A stretch of 12,830 bases of DNA from Magnetococcales bacterium (lineage in GTDB: Bacteria; Pseudomonadota; Magnetococcia; Magnetococcales; UBA8363). The notes under the pieces were generated by a model, which had not been told where the DNA came from, did not search any database, and saw only the letters and a list, made by a program, of their open reading frames with translations. Both the position numbers and the translations under genes were made by a program. Below are positions 1 through 6,638 of this stretch, in pieces. The stretch spans positions 1-12,830 of the forward strand of contig JADFYU010000066.1 of the NCBI GenBank assembly GCA_015232865.1, read 5' to 3'. How positions within the stretch are numbered: position 1 is the first letter of the stretch; each line of letters opens with the position of its first letter.

Positions 1-41
1 CGCATCTTATTTGTGCATACTGTTTACAAGATTAAGCAATC

Positions 42-48
42 AAGGAGG
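42..48 (+). promoter_or_regulatory. Ribosome binding site of the metallophosphoesterase gene
   Basis: AAGGAGG is a near-perfect Shine-Dalgarno sequence, 14 nt before ATG 63. The spacing is longer than the usual 5-10 nt, but no other start is available because TAG at 57-59 is in frame. Confidence 0.6.
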
Positions 49-62
49 AAAACCGATAGATT

Positions 63-548
63 ATGTTGATAGGTATACTTTCTGATTCTCACGATCAAAT
101 AGATCATGTGGATCATGCGATTGAGATTTTCCGGCTAAGAGGGGTCGAACAGGTTTTTCATGCTGGAGATATTGGTTCCCCCTCTATCATTAAACAATTT
201 GAAGGGTTGAAGCTAGGGGCCGTCTTGGGTAACAACGATGGTGAACGCGCTCTGATGCCGGTGAAAGTAAAACAGATCGGTGGCGAAATAGGTCTGGATG
301 TGTTGCATGCCGACTGCCCGGAGGGAAAAATCGTGGTTTATCACGGGACGGTTCCTACTTTTTTAAATGCGTTGATTGATTGTGGGGCGTATCGTTTGGT
401 CATCACGGGCCATACCCATAAAATTGTCAATGAATTGGTTGGTAAAACTCGGGTGTTAAATCCGGGTTCGATCCATGGATTCAACAAAGGTGCGACTTTC
501 ATGATCTACGACACGGCCCTGGATGAGGCGGAAGTGCTGGAGATTTGA
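63..548 (+). CDS. YfcE/MJ0936-family metallophosphoesterase
   Basis: A 161-residue protein of the calcineurin-like phosphoesterase superfamily, small YfcE/YsnB/MJ0936 type. The metal-binding motifs are all visible in order: D8-x-H10 near the N-terminus, GD at 35-36, GNND at 56-59, a lone His at 94, GHTH at 116-119, and the family-typical NPGS at 133-136. The length is normal for the family (about 155-185) and there is no signal peptide, so it is cytoplasmic. Family members hydrolyse phosphodiesters such as bis-pNPP with Mn2+ or similar metals, but the natural substrate is usually unknown and cannot be read here. An in-frame TAG at 57-59 rules out a longer product, so ATG 63 is the start. An AAGGAGG Shine-Dalgarno lies at 42-48, somewhat far (14 nt) from it. 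The GGDEF/EAL gene follows 92 bp downstream in the same direction, so cotranscription is plausible but unproven. Confidence 0.93.
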   Translation: MLIGILSDSHDQIDHVDHAIEIFRLRGVEQVFHAGDIGSPSIIKQFEGLKLGAVLGNNDGERALMPVKVKQIGGEIGLDVLHADCPEGKIVVYHGTVPTFLNALIDCGAYRLVITGHTHKIVNELVGKTRVLNPGSIHGFNKGATFMIYDTALDEAEVLEI

Positions 549-604
549 TTGTCGGTTGACTTAAGAATTTTGAGGCAAATCGTTTGATTGCGACAGATTC
601 TTAT

Positions 605-623
605 GTTGACTGTCAAGGTCAAC
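605..623 (+). repeat. Inverted repeat in the leader of the GGDEF/EAL gene
   Basis: GTTGAC (605-610) pairs with GTCAAC (618-623) across a 7-nt loop. A nested alternative, TTGAC-T-GTCAA (606-616), is also perfect. The element sits just before the weak ribosome site GAAGG (626-630) of the gene starting at 641. It could be an operator or an mRNA structure, but no known regulator consensus is recognised. Confidence 0.35.
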
Positions 624-640
624 TTGAAGGTAGATCAATA

Positions 641-2716
641 ATGAGTGATATCCCCCTGTTTTTTGTGGTTGATGACGATGCTGTCACTCGACTGATGCTC
701 TGTCGTTTTCTGGAGCAACTGGGGTATGCTACCCGTGGATTTACCAACGGCCAGGAGGCTCTGTCCGCCCTCCGTGAAAGTCAGCCGGACGTGGTGTTGA
801 TGGATGCCAAAATGCCGGTGATGAATGGTTTTGAAGCCGTTTCCATCATGAAGCAGCAGTCCGAAACCAAAAACATACCCGTTTTGATGATTACCGGCCT
901 CAACGATGACGACTCCGTTGATGAGGCATACGCGGCCGGTGCTGTCGATTTCATCACCAAGCCGATCCATTGGGCGATCCTGCGTAACCGGGTTCGATAT
1001 CTGCTCAAGGATATCGATGCCGAGCGGCGACTCTATCTGGCCTCGACCGTGTATGAAAACACCTCGGAGGGGATTGTCGTCACCGATAGTCAGGGCATCA
1101 TCCAATCGGTCAACCCGGCTTTTTCAACAATCACCGGATATGCTCCTGAGGAGGTGATTGGTTCAAATATGAACAGGATCAGCTCGGGGCGGCACAGCAA
1201 ATCCTTCTATAAAAAGTTTTGGGAATCCCTGTTGGTAAGAGGGCGCTGGCAAGGAGAGTTTTGGAATCGTCGCAAAGATGGTTCGGTTTTTCCGCAGTGG
1301 GTTACAATCAGCGGTGTTCGGGGCAGTGACAATCGCTATGTCAGTTTTGTCGGGGTTTTCTCGGATTTGTCGGCGCTCAAGGAGTCTGAGGCCAATCTGC
1401 TGTATCTTTCCGGTCACGACACGCTGACCGATCTGCCCAATCGACATCTCTTCCAAGAGCGGTTGGCCCTGGCTTTGACCGAATCCAAGGAACGGGATGG
1501 ACGGGTTGGAGTCATGTTGTTGGACTTGGATCGGTTCAAGGTAGTTAACGAAACCTTGGGACATGATAAAGGTGATCAACTCTTGGTTCGGGTCGGACGG
1601 CGATTGGCCAATTGTCTGACACAGCCGGCGACTTTGGGGCGTATGGGTGGGGATGAATTCGGAGTGATCCTGCCTCGGCTCAGCCATTCCCAGGAAGCGG
1701 CGCAAATTGCCAACAGCATGCTGGAAGCGTTGAAAAAACCGTTTCAGGTCGATGGCGAAGATGTGGAATTTTTTGTCGGGGCCAGTATCGGAATAGGCCT
1801 GGCCCCTCTGGATGGGGAGGATGTCAAGACCGTTTTGAAAAGTGCCGATGCGGCCATGTATCATGCCAAGGAGCAAGGGCGGAACAATTTTCAATTCTAT
1901 CGGGATGACCTCAATACCGCCTCCATGGCGCGAATGTTGATGGAGAGCAGTCTGCGAAGCGCGTTGGACAAAGAGGAGTTTTTGCTCTACTACCAACCCC
2001 AGATGGATGTGAAGACGGGGAACCTGATCGGGGCCGAAGCGTTGATTCGCTGGCAACATCCGTTACAAGGGATGATCTCTCCGGGTGAATTCATCCCTCT
2101 GGCCGAAGAGACCGGTCTGATTGTTCCCATGGGGGAGTGGGCGTTGCGAACAGCCTGTAAACAGATGCGAAAGTGGCGCAAACTCGGACTGCCTTCGGTT
2201 CGGGTTGCGGTCAACTTGTCCGGTATTCAGTTTAAACAACCGGATTTTACCGACCTGGTTTTAAAGGTTTTGCAAGATTCCGGTGTAGAAAATCGTTGGT
2301 TGGAGTTGGAGTTGACCGAGAGTATCGCCATGGGCGATGTGGAAGAGACTTTTGCTAAGCTCAACACCCTGGCAAAGGCCAATGTTCCGCTGGCCATCGA
2401 CGATTTTGGCACCGGATTTTCGTCACTGAGCTACCTGAAACGATTTCCCATCGGTACGTTGAAAATTGACCAATCTTTTGTCCGAGGCTGCACCAAGGAT
2501 CTGGAGGATGCCGCCTTGGTTAAAACCATCATCGGCTTGGCCCATAGTTTGGGTTTGACGGTGATTGCCGAAGGGGTGGAGGAGAAAGAACAGTTGGATT
2601 TTTTAAGGGGGCATCAATGCAATGAGATTCAGGGCTACTATTACAGTCGTCCGTTGTCTGCCAGAGATTTTGCCCAATTCATCAAGAATAATTCGGTTAT
2701 GAAGGATGACGATTAA
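641..2716 (+). CDS. Response regulator with PAS, GGDEF and EAL domains (c-di-GMP turnover)
   Basis: A 691-residue cytoplasmic signalling protein. Domains in order: a REC receiver (about 4-125) with the acidic cluster D11-D13, phospho-acceptor D55, T84 and K107; a PAS domain (about 132-250, with NPAFSTITGY and a PAC-like end); a GGDEF domain (about 255-420) with intact GGDEF at 336-340; and an EAL domain (about 435-680). The EAL residues needed for catalysis are all visible: E466 of EAL, N525, E557, D587-D588, K608, E644 and Q664. Both diguanylate cyclase and c-di-GMP phosphodiesterase activity are therefore possible. The RxxD inhibitory site normally found just before GGDEF is absent (T and A at the expected R and D positions), so product inhibition through that site is unlikely. 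ATG 641 is preferred over TTG 584 because the REC fold begins immediately and GAAGG lies 10 nt upstream. The partner histidine kinase is not in the window. The gene's end overlaps the next gene by 11 nt. Confidence 0.95.
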   Translation: MSDIPLFFVVDDDAVTRLMLCRFLEQLGYATRGFTNGQEALSALRESQPDVVLMDAKMPVMNGFEAVSIMKQQSETKNIPVLMITGLNDDDSVDEAYAAGAVDFITKPIHWAILRNRVRYLLKDIDAERRLYLASTVYENTSEGIVVTDSQGIIQSVNPAFSTITGYAPEEVIGSNMNRISSGRHSKSFYKKFWESLLVRGRWQGEFWNRRKDGSVFPQWVTISGVRGSDNRYVSFVGVFSDLSALKESEANLLYLSGHDTLTDLPNRHLFQERLALALTESKERDGRVGVMLLDLDRFKVVNETLGHDKGDQLLVRVGRRLANCLTQPATLGRMGGDEFGVILPRLSHSQEAAQIANSMLEALKKPFQVDGEDVEFFVGASIGIGLAPLDGEDVKTVLKSADAAMYHAKEQGRNNFQFYRDDLNTASMARMLMESSLRSALDKEEFLLYYQPQMDVKTGNLIGAEALIRWQHPLQGMISPGEFIPLAEETGLIVPMGEWALRTACKQMRKWRKLGLPSVRVAVNLSGIQFKQPDFTDLVLKVLQDSGVENRWLELELTESIAMGDVEETFAKLNTLAKANVPLAIDDFGTGFSSLSYLKRFPIGTLKIDQSFVRGCTKDLEDAALVKTIIGLAHSLGLTVIAEGVEEKEQLDFLRGHQCNEIQGYYYSRPLSARDFAQFIKNNSVMKDDD

Positions 2717-5156
2717 ATCTATTTCAGTCCCTTTTCTTGCGCTGGTTTTCTTCGGGTTGTTGGTGTACCCTCCTGCGATTTTGTGTGCGAAAGAGTCGTC
2801 GGATATGGGGGGGCTCATAACGGCTCATCCCTCCGATCAGAGCCTCGTCAGTCAACCGGTTGTTCCACCCGATCCGGCGGATTCGACCTCTGACCTTGTT
2901 CCCATCAAACACTTTTTGACCGTCAAAATCGACCCGATTGGCCAACAGATTCAGGTGACGGATCGCCTGAGCATTTCGCCAGCCAACCGTCTGGCATTGA
3001 GCAGTCAGGGTCTGCTGCTCAATGCCGGGTTGACGGTTCGTGATTGGAAGGGGGGAAAGTTGCTCGGGCCTGAAACCCTGGAATCGTGTGGGGCGGTATC
3101 CTGTAAGCGTTACCGTATCCGGTTGGATTCGGGGCCGATGCCAAACTCTGATTTAATCGTCCGATATGACGGGCCGATCATCGATGAATCGCAGCCGGTT
3201 CGGGATCAAGGGGTGGCGTTGACCGGCGCGTCGGTCTGGTATCCCCAGCTTGGGGGCGAGTTGGTACAGTTTGAGCTGTCGGTTCGATTGCCCGAACAAT
3301 GGAAGTCGGTCAGTCAGGGTGAGCGATTCCATCCCTCTGCCAGAGGCGATGAAGCGGCCCCAACCGGGAGTTGGAGCGGTTGGAGAACCAGGCAAGCAAC
3401 AGATGAGATCTACCTGATCGCCGGACCCTGGTTCGAGTACAAAAGAAAAATGGCCGACGGAATTCAGCTCTATGCTTTTTTTCGTCAGAAGAACCAGACC
3501 CTGGCAGACTCCTATCTCTCTACCACGGATGACTATATACAACGCTATCAAGCGCTGATCGGTCCTTATCCCTATCCAAAATTTGCCATCGCCGAAAACG
3601 ACCGGCAAACCGGTTTGGGAATGCCGTCGTTTACCTTGCTAGGCTCGAAAGTCCTGCCCCTTCCTTTTATTCTGCACAGCTCTCTTCCCCACGAAATTTT
3701 GCACAATTGGTGGGGAAACGGGGTTTTTGTCGATTATGAGGCCGGTAACTGGGGCGAGGGGCTGACCACCTATCTGGCCGATTATTGGATCAAGGAGCAA
3801 CAGGGGGAAGGGCTGACCTATCGGCGCAACGCCTTGATCGCATACGCCGATTTTGTTCAAAAGTCCAACGACCTCTCTCTGAGCCAGTTTCGCCAACGCC
3901 ACAATAAATCGGCTCAGGCTGTCGGCTATGGCAAAGGGGCCTTTTTCTTTCACCAGTTGCGACAACGGCTCGGAGATGAAGTTTTTTTGGCCGGGCTGCG
4001 CTATTTTTATCAACATTTTCGGTTTAAAAAAGCCGGATTCGCCCACCTGCAACAGATTATGGAGATGGTTTCCGGCCAAGATCTGGCCCGGTTTTTTGAG
4101 CAGTGGACACAACGTTCAGGTGCGCCATCCCTTGAACTACGCCAGGCCCAATCAGAACAACAGGGCGATGGGGGCTATAAAACCACCTTTACCCTGGTTC
4201 AAAGCCAGGACGAAGAGCCGTATCAACTAAAAATTCCGCTGACCATCACCCAGGTTGCAGAGCCTGTACCCCTTCTGTTCTGGCAAGAGATGACCCAACG
4301 CCAGCAGTCGTTTTCCATCACCACGCCGTTAAAACCGATCCGTCTGGATATTGATCCCAGCTTCGATCTGTTCCGCTCCCTGAAGCCCCAAGAACATCCC
4401 ATTACCCTTTCACGTGCCTTTGCGGCTGAAAGAGGGTTGATCATCTATCCGGCCCAGGCAAGCAAACGTTCCGTCGGCATCTTTCATCAGGTGGCGGAAG
4501 CCTGGAATCTGGGTATCACCCCGGACGATGCGCTTTCAGAGTTGCCAACCCAACGGGCGGTCTGGTTGTTCGGGCGGGAGAATCGTTTTGAGCCGGAGCT
4601 GATGCGCTCTCTCTATCATTTTGACGTCGGAGAGGGGATGCAGACCAAGCGGATTCAGGTCCGGTCGGAATGGTATGACGAGAATAAACAGGGGATTGTC
4701 GTTGTCGGAAATAACCCGAAAGACCCGGAGTCGGCATTGGTTCAGGTTTTTGTCAAATCGGACAAATTCCCCAAACTATTACCCCGACTGGCCAAAAAAT
4801 TGCCCCATTATGGTTCCTACAGCTATCTGGTCTTTTCCGCTCAGGATGGCGTGAACGTGGCCAAAGGTCAGTGGCCGGCGGTCGGCTCGGAACTCAGCGC
4901 CACCTTTGATACCCAGGGGCAGGCCAGCCCGGCTAAAATGGCTCCTGTTCCGCGCCCGGTCTCACCGTTGAAAATACCGGGTTTTACGGCGGTACACTCC
5001 GATTCTCAAATGATCCGACCTGCTCTGATCCCGGAACAACTCAACCCGGAACCTGTTTTGACCGAGCCAGAAAAGCGACCGCCTTCTTCCACCGAACCCG
5101 AACAATCACAGGGGGTTTTGCCCGGCCCATCCCTGGTGCCGCTCTCGACTATTTAA
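2706..5156 (+). CDS. Exported M1-type zinc metallopeptidase
   Basis: An 816-residue protein with a hydrophobic export signal (about 1-28). The N-terminal beta region is followed by an M1 (gluzincin) catalytic domain. HEILH at 329-333 supplies the two zinc His and the catalytic Glu, NWWGN follows, and the third zinc ligand is E351 in NWGEGLTTYLADYW. The spacing after HExxH is 17 residues, not the textbook 18. Where classical aminopeptidases carry GxMEN, this protein has GLGMPS (303-308). Both look like traits of a distinct M1 subgroup, so aminopeptidase activity should not be assumed. Residues about 480-735 are not recognised, and about 738-816 is a proline-rich tail. The location is probably periplasmic; the signal end (AILC) is not a proper lipobox. 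The ATG lies 11 nt inside the preceding gene, and TGA at 2700-2702 blocks any longer start, so translation is probably coupled to the GGDEF/EAL gene. Confidence 0.88.
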   Translation: MTIKSISVPFLALVFFGLLVYPPAILCAKESSDMGGLITAHPSDQSLVSQPVVPPDPADSTSDLVPIKHFLTVKIDPIGQQIQVTDRLSISPANRLALSSQGLLLNAGLTVRDWKGGKLLGPETLESCGAVSCKRYRIRLDSGPMPNSDLIVRYDGPIIDESQPVRDQGVALTGASVWYPQLGGELVQFELSVRLPEQWKSVSQGERFHPSARGDEAAPTGSWSGWRTRQATDEIYLIAGPWFEYKRKMADGIQLYAFFRQKNQTLADSYLSTTDDYIQRYQALIGPYPYPKFAIAENDRQTGLGMPSFTLLGSKVLPLPFILHSSLPHEILHNWWGNGVFVDYEAGNWGEGLTTYLADYWIKEQQGEGLTYRRNALIAYADFVQKSNDLSLSQFRQRHNKSAQAVGYGKGAFFFHQLRQRLGDEVFLAGLRYFYQHFRFKKAGFAHLQQIMEMVSGQDLARFFEQWTQRSGAPSLELRQAQSEQQGDGGYKTTFTLVQSQDEEPYQLKIPLTITQVAEPVPLLFWQEMTQRQQSFSITTPLKPIRLDIDPSFDLFRSLKPQEHPITLSRAFAAERGLIIYPAQASKRSVGIFHQVAEAWNLGITPDDALSELPTQRAVWLFGRENRFEPELMRSLYHFDVGEGMQTKRIQVRSEWYDENKQGIVVVGNNPKDPESALVQVFVKSDKFPKLLPRLAKKLPHYGSYSYLVFSAQDGVNVAKGQWPAVGSELSATFDTQGQASPAKMAPVPRPVSPLKIPGFTAVHSDSQMIRPALIPEQLNPEPVLTEPEKRPPSSTEPEQSQGVLPGPSLVPLSTI

Positions 5157-5230
5157 TAAAACTTGGCAATTGAACGTATGCACAACGGCCAGAATTTTGA
5201 TTCACTTGGCGAATTTAGGGTGATTTGTGA

Positions 5231-5258
5231 TTTTTCTGGGCGTTGCCCCATAGCCTCA
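5231..5258 (+). repeat. GC-rich palindromic segment in the convergent gap
   Basis: GGGC (5238-5241) can pair with GCCC (5245-5248). GCCCCA (5245-5250) can alternatively pair with TGGGGC (5260-5265), which competes with the terminator hairpin just downstream. The style (GGGCGTTGCCCC then CTGGGGC then CCCCAGACCCC) resembles dispersed REP-like intergenic elements of proteobacterial genomes. One copy cannot prove this. Confidence 0.35.
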
Positions 5259-5297
5259 CTGGGGCGGCGAACCGCCCCAGACCCCACCCTTTTTTTA
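5259..5297 (+). terminator. Likely intrinsic terminator after the peptidase gene
   Basis: A perfect 9-bp GC-rich stem, CTGGGGCGG (5259-5267) with CCGCCCCAG (5272-5280), closes a CGAA tetraloop. Seven T's follow at 5290-5296, with another T-run at 5302-5308. The 9-nt gap between stem and first T-run is longer than ideal. On the - strand no U-tract follows the stem, so it would serve the + strand block mainly. The 167-bp gap between the two convergent genes (5157-5323) holds nothing else I can support. Confidence 0.5.
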
Positions 5298-5323
5298 TTC
5301 GTTTTTTTCCGTGATCGGCGTTG

Positions 5324-6523
5324 CTAAAGCGTTGCTTCGGCAGAGGTTAACAAAATCGGGGTTCTGATCTCAGCCGGTAGGGTCGTGACGCTCTTTGCCA
5401 AGGTTTCTGGAATCAGGTGATAATGGATTTCGGCCCGAAAGAGCGTGGCTTGGGGTTTGGGTATCCGATAGTATAACACACGCTCCTCCCCGGCGGATAA
5501 GCGGCTGTCTTTAGATTTGTTGTCGAATGGGGCGCCGCTGCTGTTTCCCGGCTTGGCCAACAAGGCTTGTGGATCTTCCTGGCCGACATCCTGACGGAAA
5601 TTCTGCCACAACAGTTGCCCGTCAGCTCCGAATGCAAACAGGTGTATTACGGCTTGGCGCAGCGGAATGCCGGTTGGAAAACGATGCATAAGCAGGTTGC
5701 TGACCGTTACGGACGCCATAATGTGGTCGTTCTTTTTCTCGGCCTCTACCTCCAGGGATACCCCCTGTCGAACCATCTCCGGGTTATGACCGCCAGGCAT
5801 GGCATGGCTGACAAACCCTTCGGTATCCGGCATGTGACAGGATTGGCAGGTTGCCGATTTGTCGAAAGCGTGGAGTTCGGTTCCGGTCGAACAAACGGGT
5901 TGATTTTTTTCCGGTTCATAGGAGCCGTGGCAGCCGAGACAGATATCCGAACTGTCTTTGAATGTTTGTGGGTTGGCCTGATGGGTATACGGATTGCTGG
6001 CGACTTCCTGATCCCCTGATCCGGGCGGCAGGGTGGCTTTTAAACCGTGGGGGGTGCCGTTTGGTCCTTGAAAACGGGTGTTGTCATATTCATAGGCCTC
6101 TACGCCGACTTGGGGGCCGCCTTTGTGCTTCAATCGGCGAATGGTGTGACAGGCGGTGCAGTTGACGCCCTCTTGAAAATCATCCGCACTGCTTAAGTCG
6201 CTGTTTTCAAGCCGAGCTGCGTTGGGCGCGTGACAGTTGAGGCAGGCGGGAAATTGTTTGGTTTTAGGATCAAGAACCCCTTTTTTTTCGGGAGAACCGA
6301 TTTTTTGTTCATAAAAGTGGCGGTGTAATGGGTTGGTCAACGGCGTGCTTTTGGCGTGCATGGAGCCTTTCCATTGAGCATAAATGGCCCCATGGCAGCT
6401 TTTACACGACTTCGACGGCAATCTCTGTAGATCGGGCAGTTCCCAGGTTTCCGATGCCAGTAGTGGCGTTACTGCGGCCAGAATGGTTAGAAAAAATGCA
6501 ATCTTTGTTACTAATTTTTCCAC
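5324..6523 (-). CDS. Exported pentahaem c-type cytochrome, c554-like
   Basis: A 399-residue periplasmic cytochrome. The N-terminal signal peptide ends near LLASE (about residue 24). Five CXXCH haem sites are visible, at C40-H44, C94-H98, C122-H126, C195-H199 and C226-H230; all lie in the first 230 residues. The rest (about 250-395) has no haem and looks like a beta-sandwich domain. It contains HRFPTGIPLRQ at 280-290, a motif seen at the end of many multihaem cytochromes related to cytochrome c554. The likely role is electron transfer in the periplasm; no catalytic activity can be assigned. The start is GTG 6523, supported by AAGGTGA at 6534-6528 with 7 nt between AAGG and the start. It is the last gene of the - strand redox cluster, 115 bp after the decahaem gene, so it may be cotranscribed or have its own signals. 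An extra Cys (211) is not part of a haem motif. Confidence 0.88.
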   Translation of the reverse strand: MEKLVTKIAFFLTILAAVTPLLASETWELPDLQRLPSKSCKSCHGAIYAQWKGSMHAKSTPLTNPLHRHFYEQKIGSPEKKGVLDPKTKQFPACLNCHAPNAARLENSDLSSADDFQEGVNCTACHTIRRLKHKGGPQVGVEAYEYDNTRFQGPNGTPHGLKATLPPGSGDQEVASNPYTHQANPQTFKDSSDICLGCHGSYEPEKNQPVCSTGTELHAFDKSATCQSCHMPDTEGFVSHAMPGGHNPEMVRQGVSLEVEAEKKNDHIMASVTVSNLLMHRFPTGIPLRQAVIHLFAFGADGQLLWQNFRQDVGQEDPQALLAKPGNSSGAPFDNKSKDSRLSAGEERVLYYRIPKPQATLFRAEIHYHLIPETLAKSVTTLPAEIRTPILLTSAEATL

Positions 6524-6527
6524 AAAA

Positions 6528-6534
6528 TCACCTT
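6528..6534 (-). promoter_or_regulatory. Ribosome binding site that supports the GTG start of the pentahaem gene
   Basis: On the - strand this reads AAGGTGA, with 7 nt between AAGG and GTG 6523. It makes the GTG the best start even though it is not ATG. Confidence 0.6.
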
Positions 6535-6552
6535 AAATCAAGGGTTTGATTT
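6535..6552. repeat. 18-bp palindrome directly upstream of the pentahaem ribosome site
   Basis: AAATCAA (6535-6541) and TTGATTT (6546-6552) are perfect 7-bp arms around a 4-nt spacer, followed by a T-run to 6558 on the + strand. On the - strand it abuts the AAGGTGA ribosome site. It could be an operator or a translation-controlling hairpin. The arms are those of an FNR box in reverse order (ATCAA-N4-TTGAT), so it is not a canonical FNR site. Confidence 0.4.
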
Positions 6553-6638
6553 TTTTTTGCCGAATGGTTGAGGGCATTGTTACAGCATCTGATCAATCGT
6601 ATTTCCGTTTTCCCAAATCCAGTTGCCTTGCGCAACCC

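Noticed and set aside
584..640. TTG 584 as the start of the GGDEF/EAL gene
   Set aside because: It would add 19 residues before the receiver fold with no ribosome site, across the inverted repeat; ATG 641 fits better.
1163..2059. A 298-codon open frame on the - strand inside the GGDEF/EAL gene
   Set aside because: It lies opposite conserved GGDEF and EAL coding sequence and has no recognisable motif.
5324..6523. The pentahaem protein as a nitrite reductase (NrfA)
   Set aside because: NrfA has a CXXCK (or CXXCH) catalytic site within a different pattern and lacks the HRFPTG tail domain; no active-site features of NrfA are seen.
6535..6558. The palindrome plus T-run as an intrinsic terminator on the + strand
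   Set aside because: The stem is AT-rich and no + strand gene leads into it.
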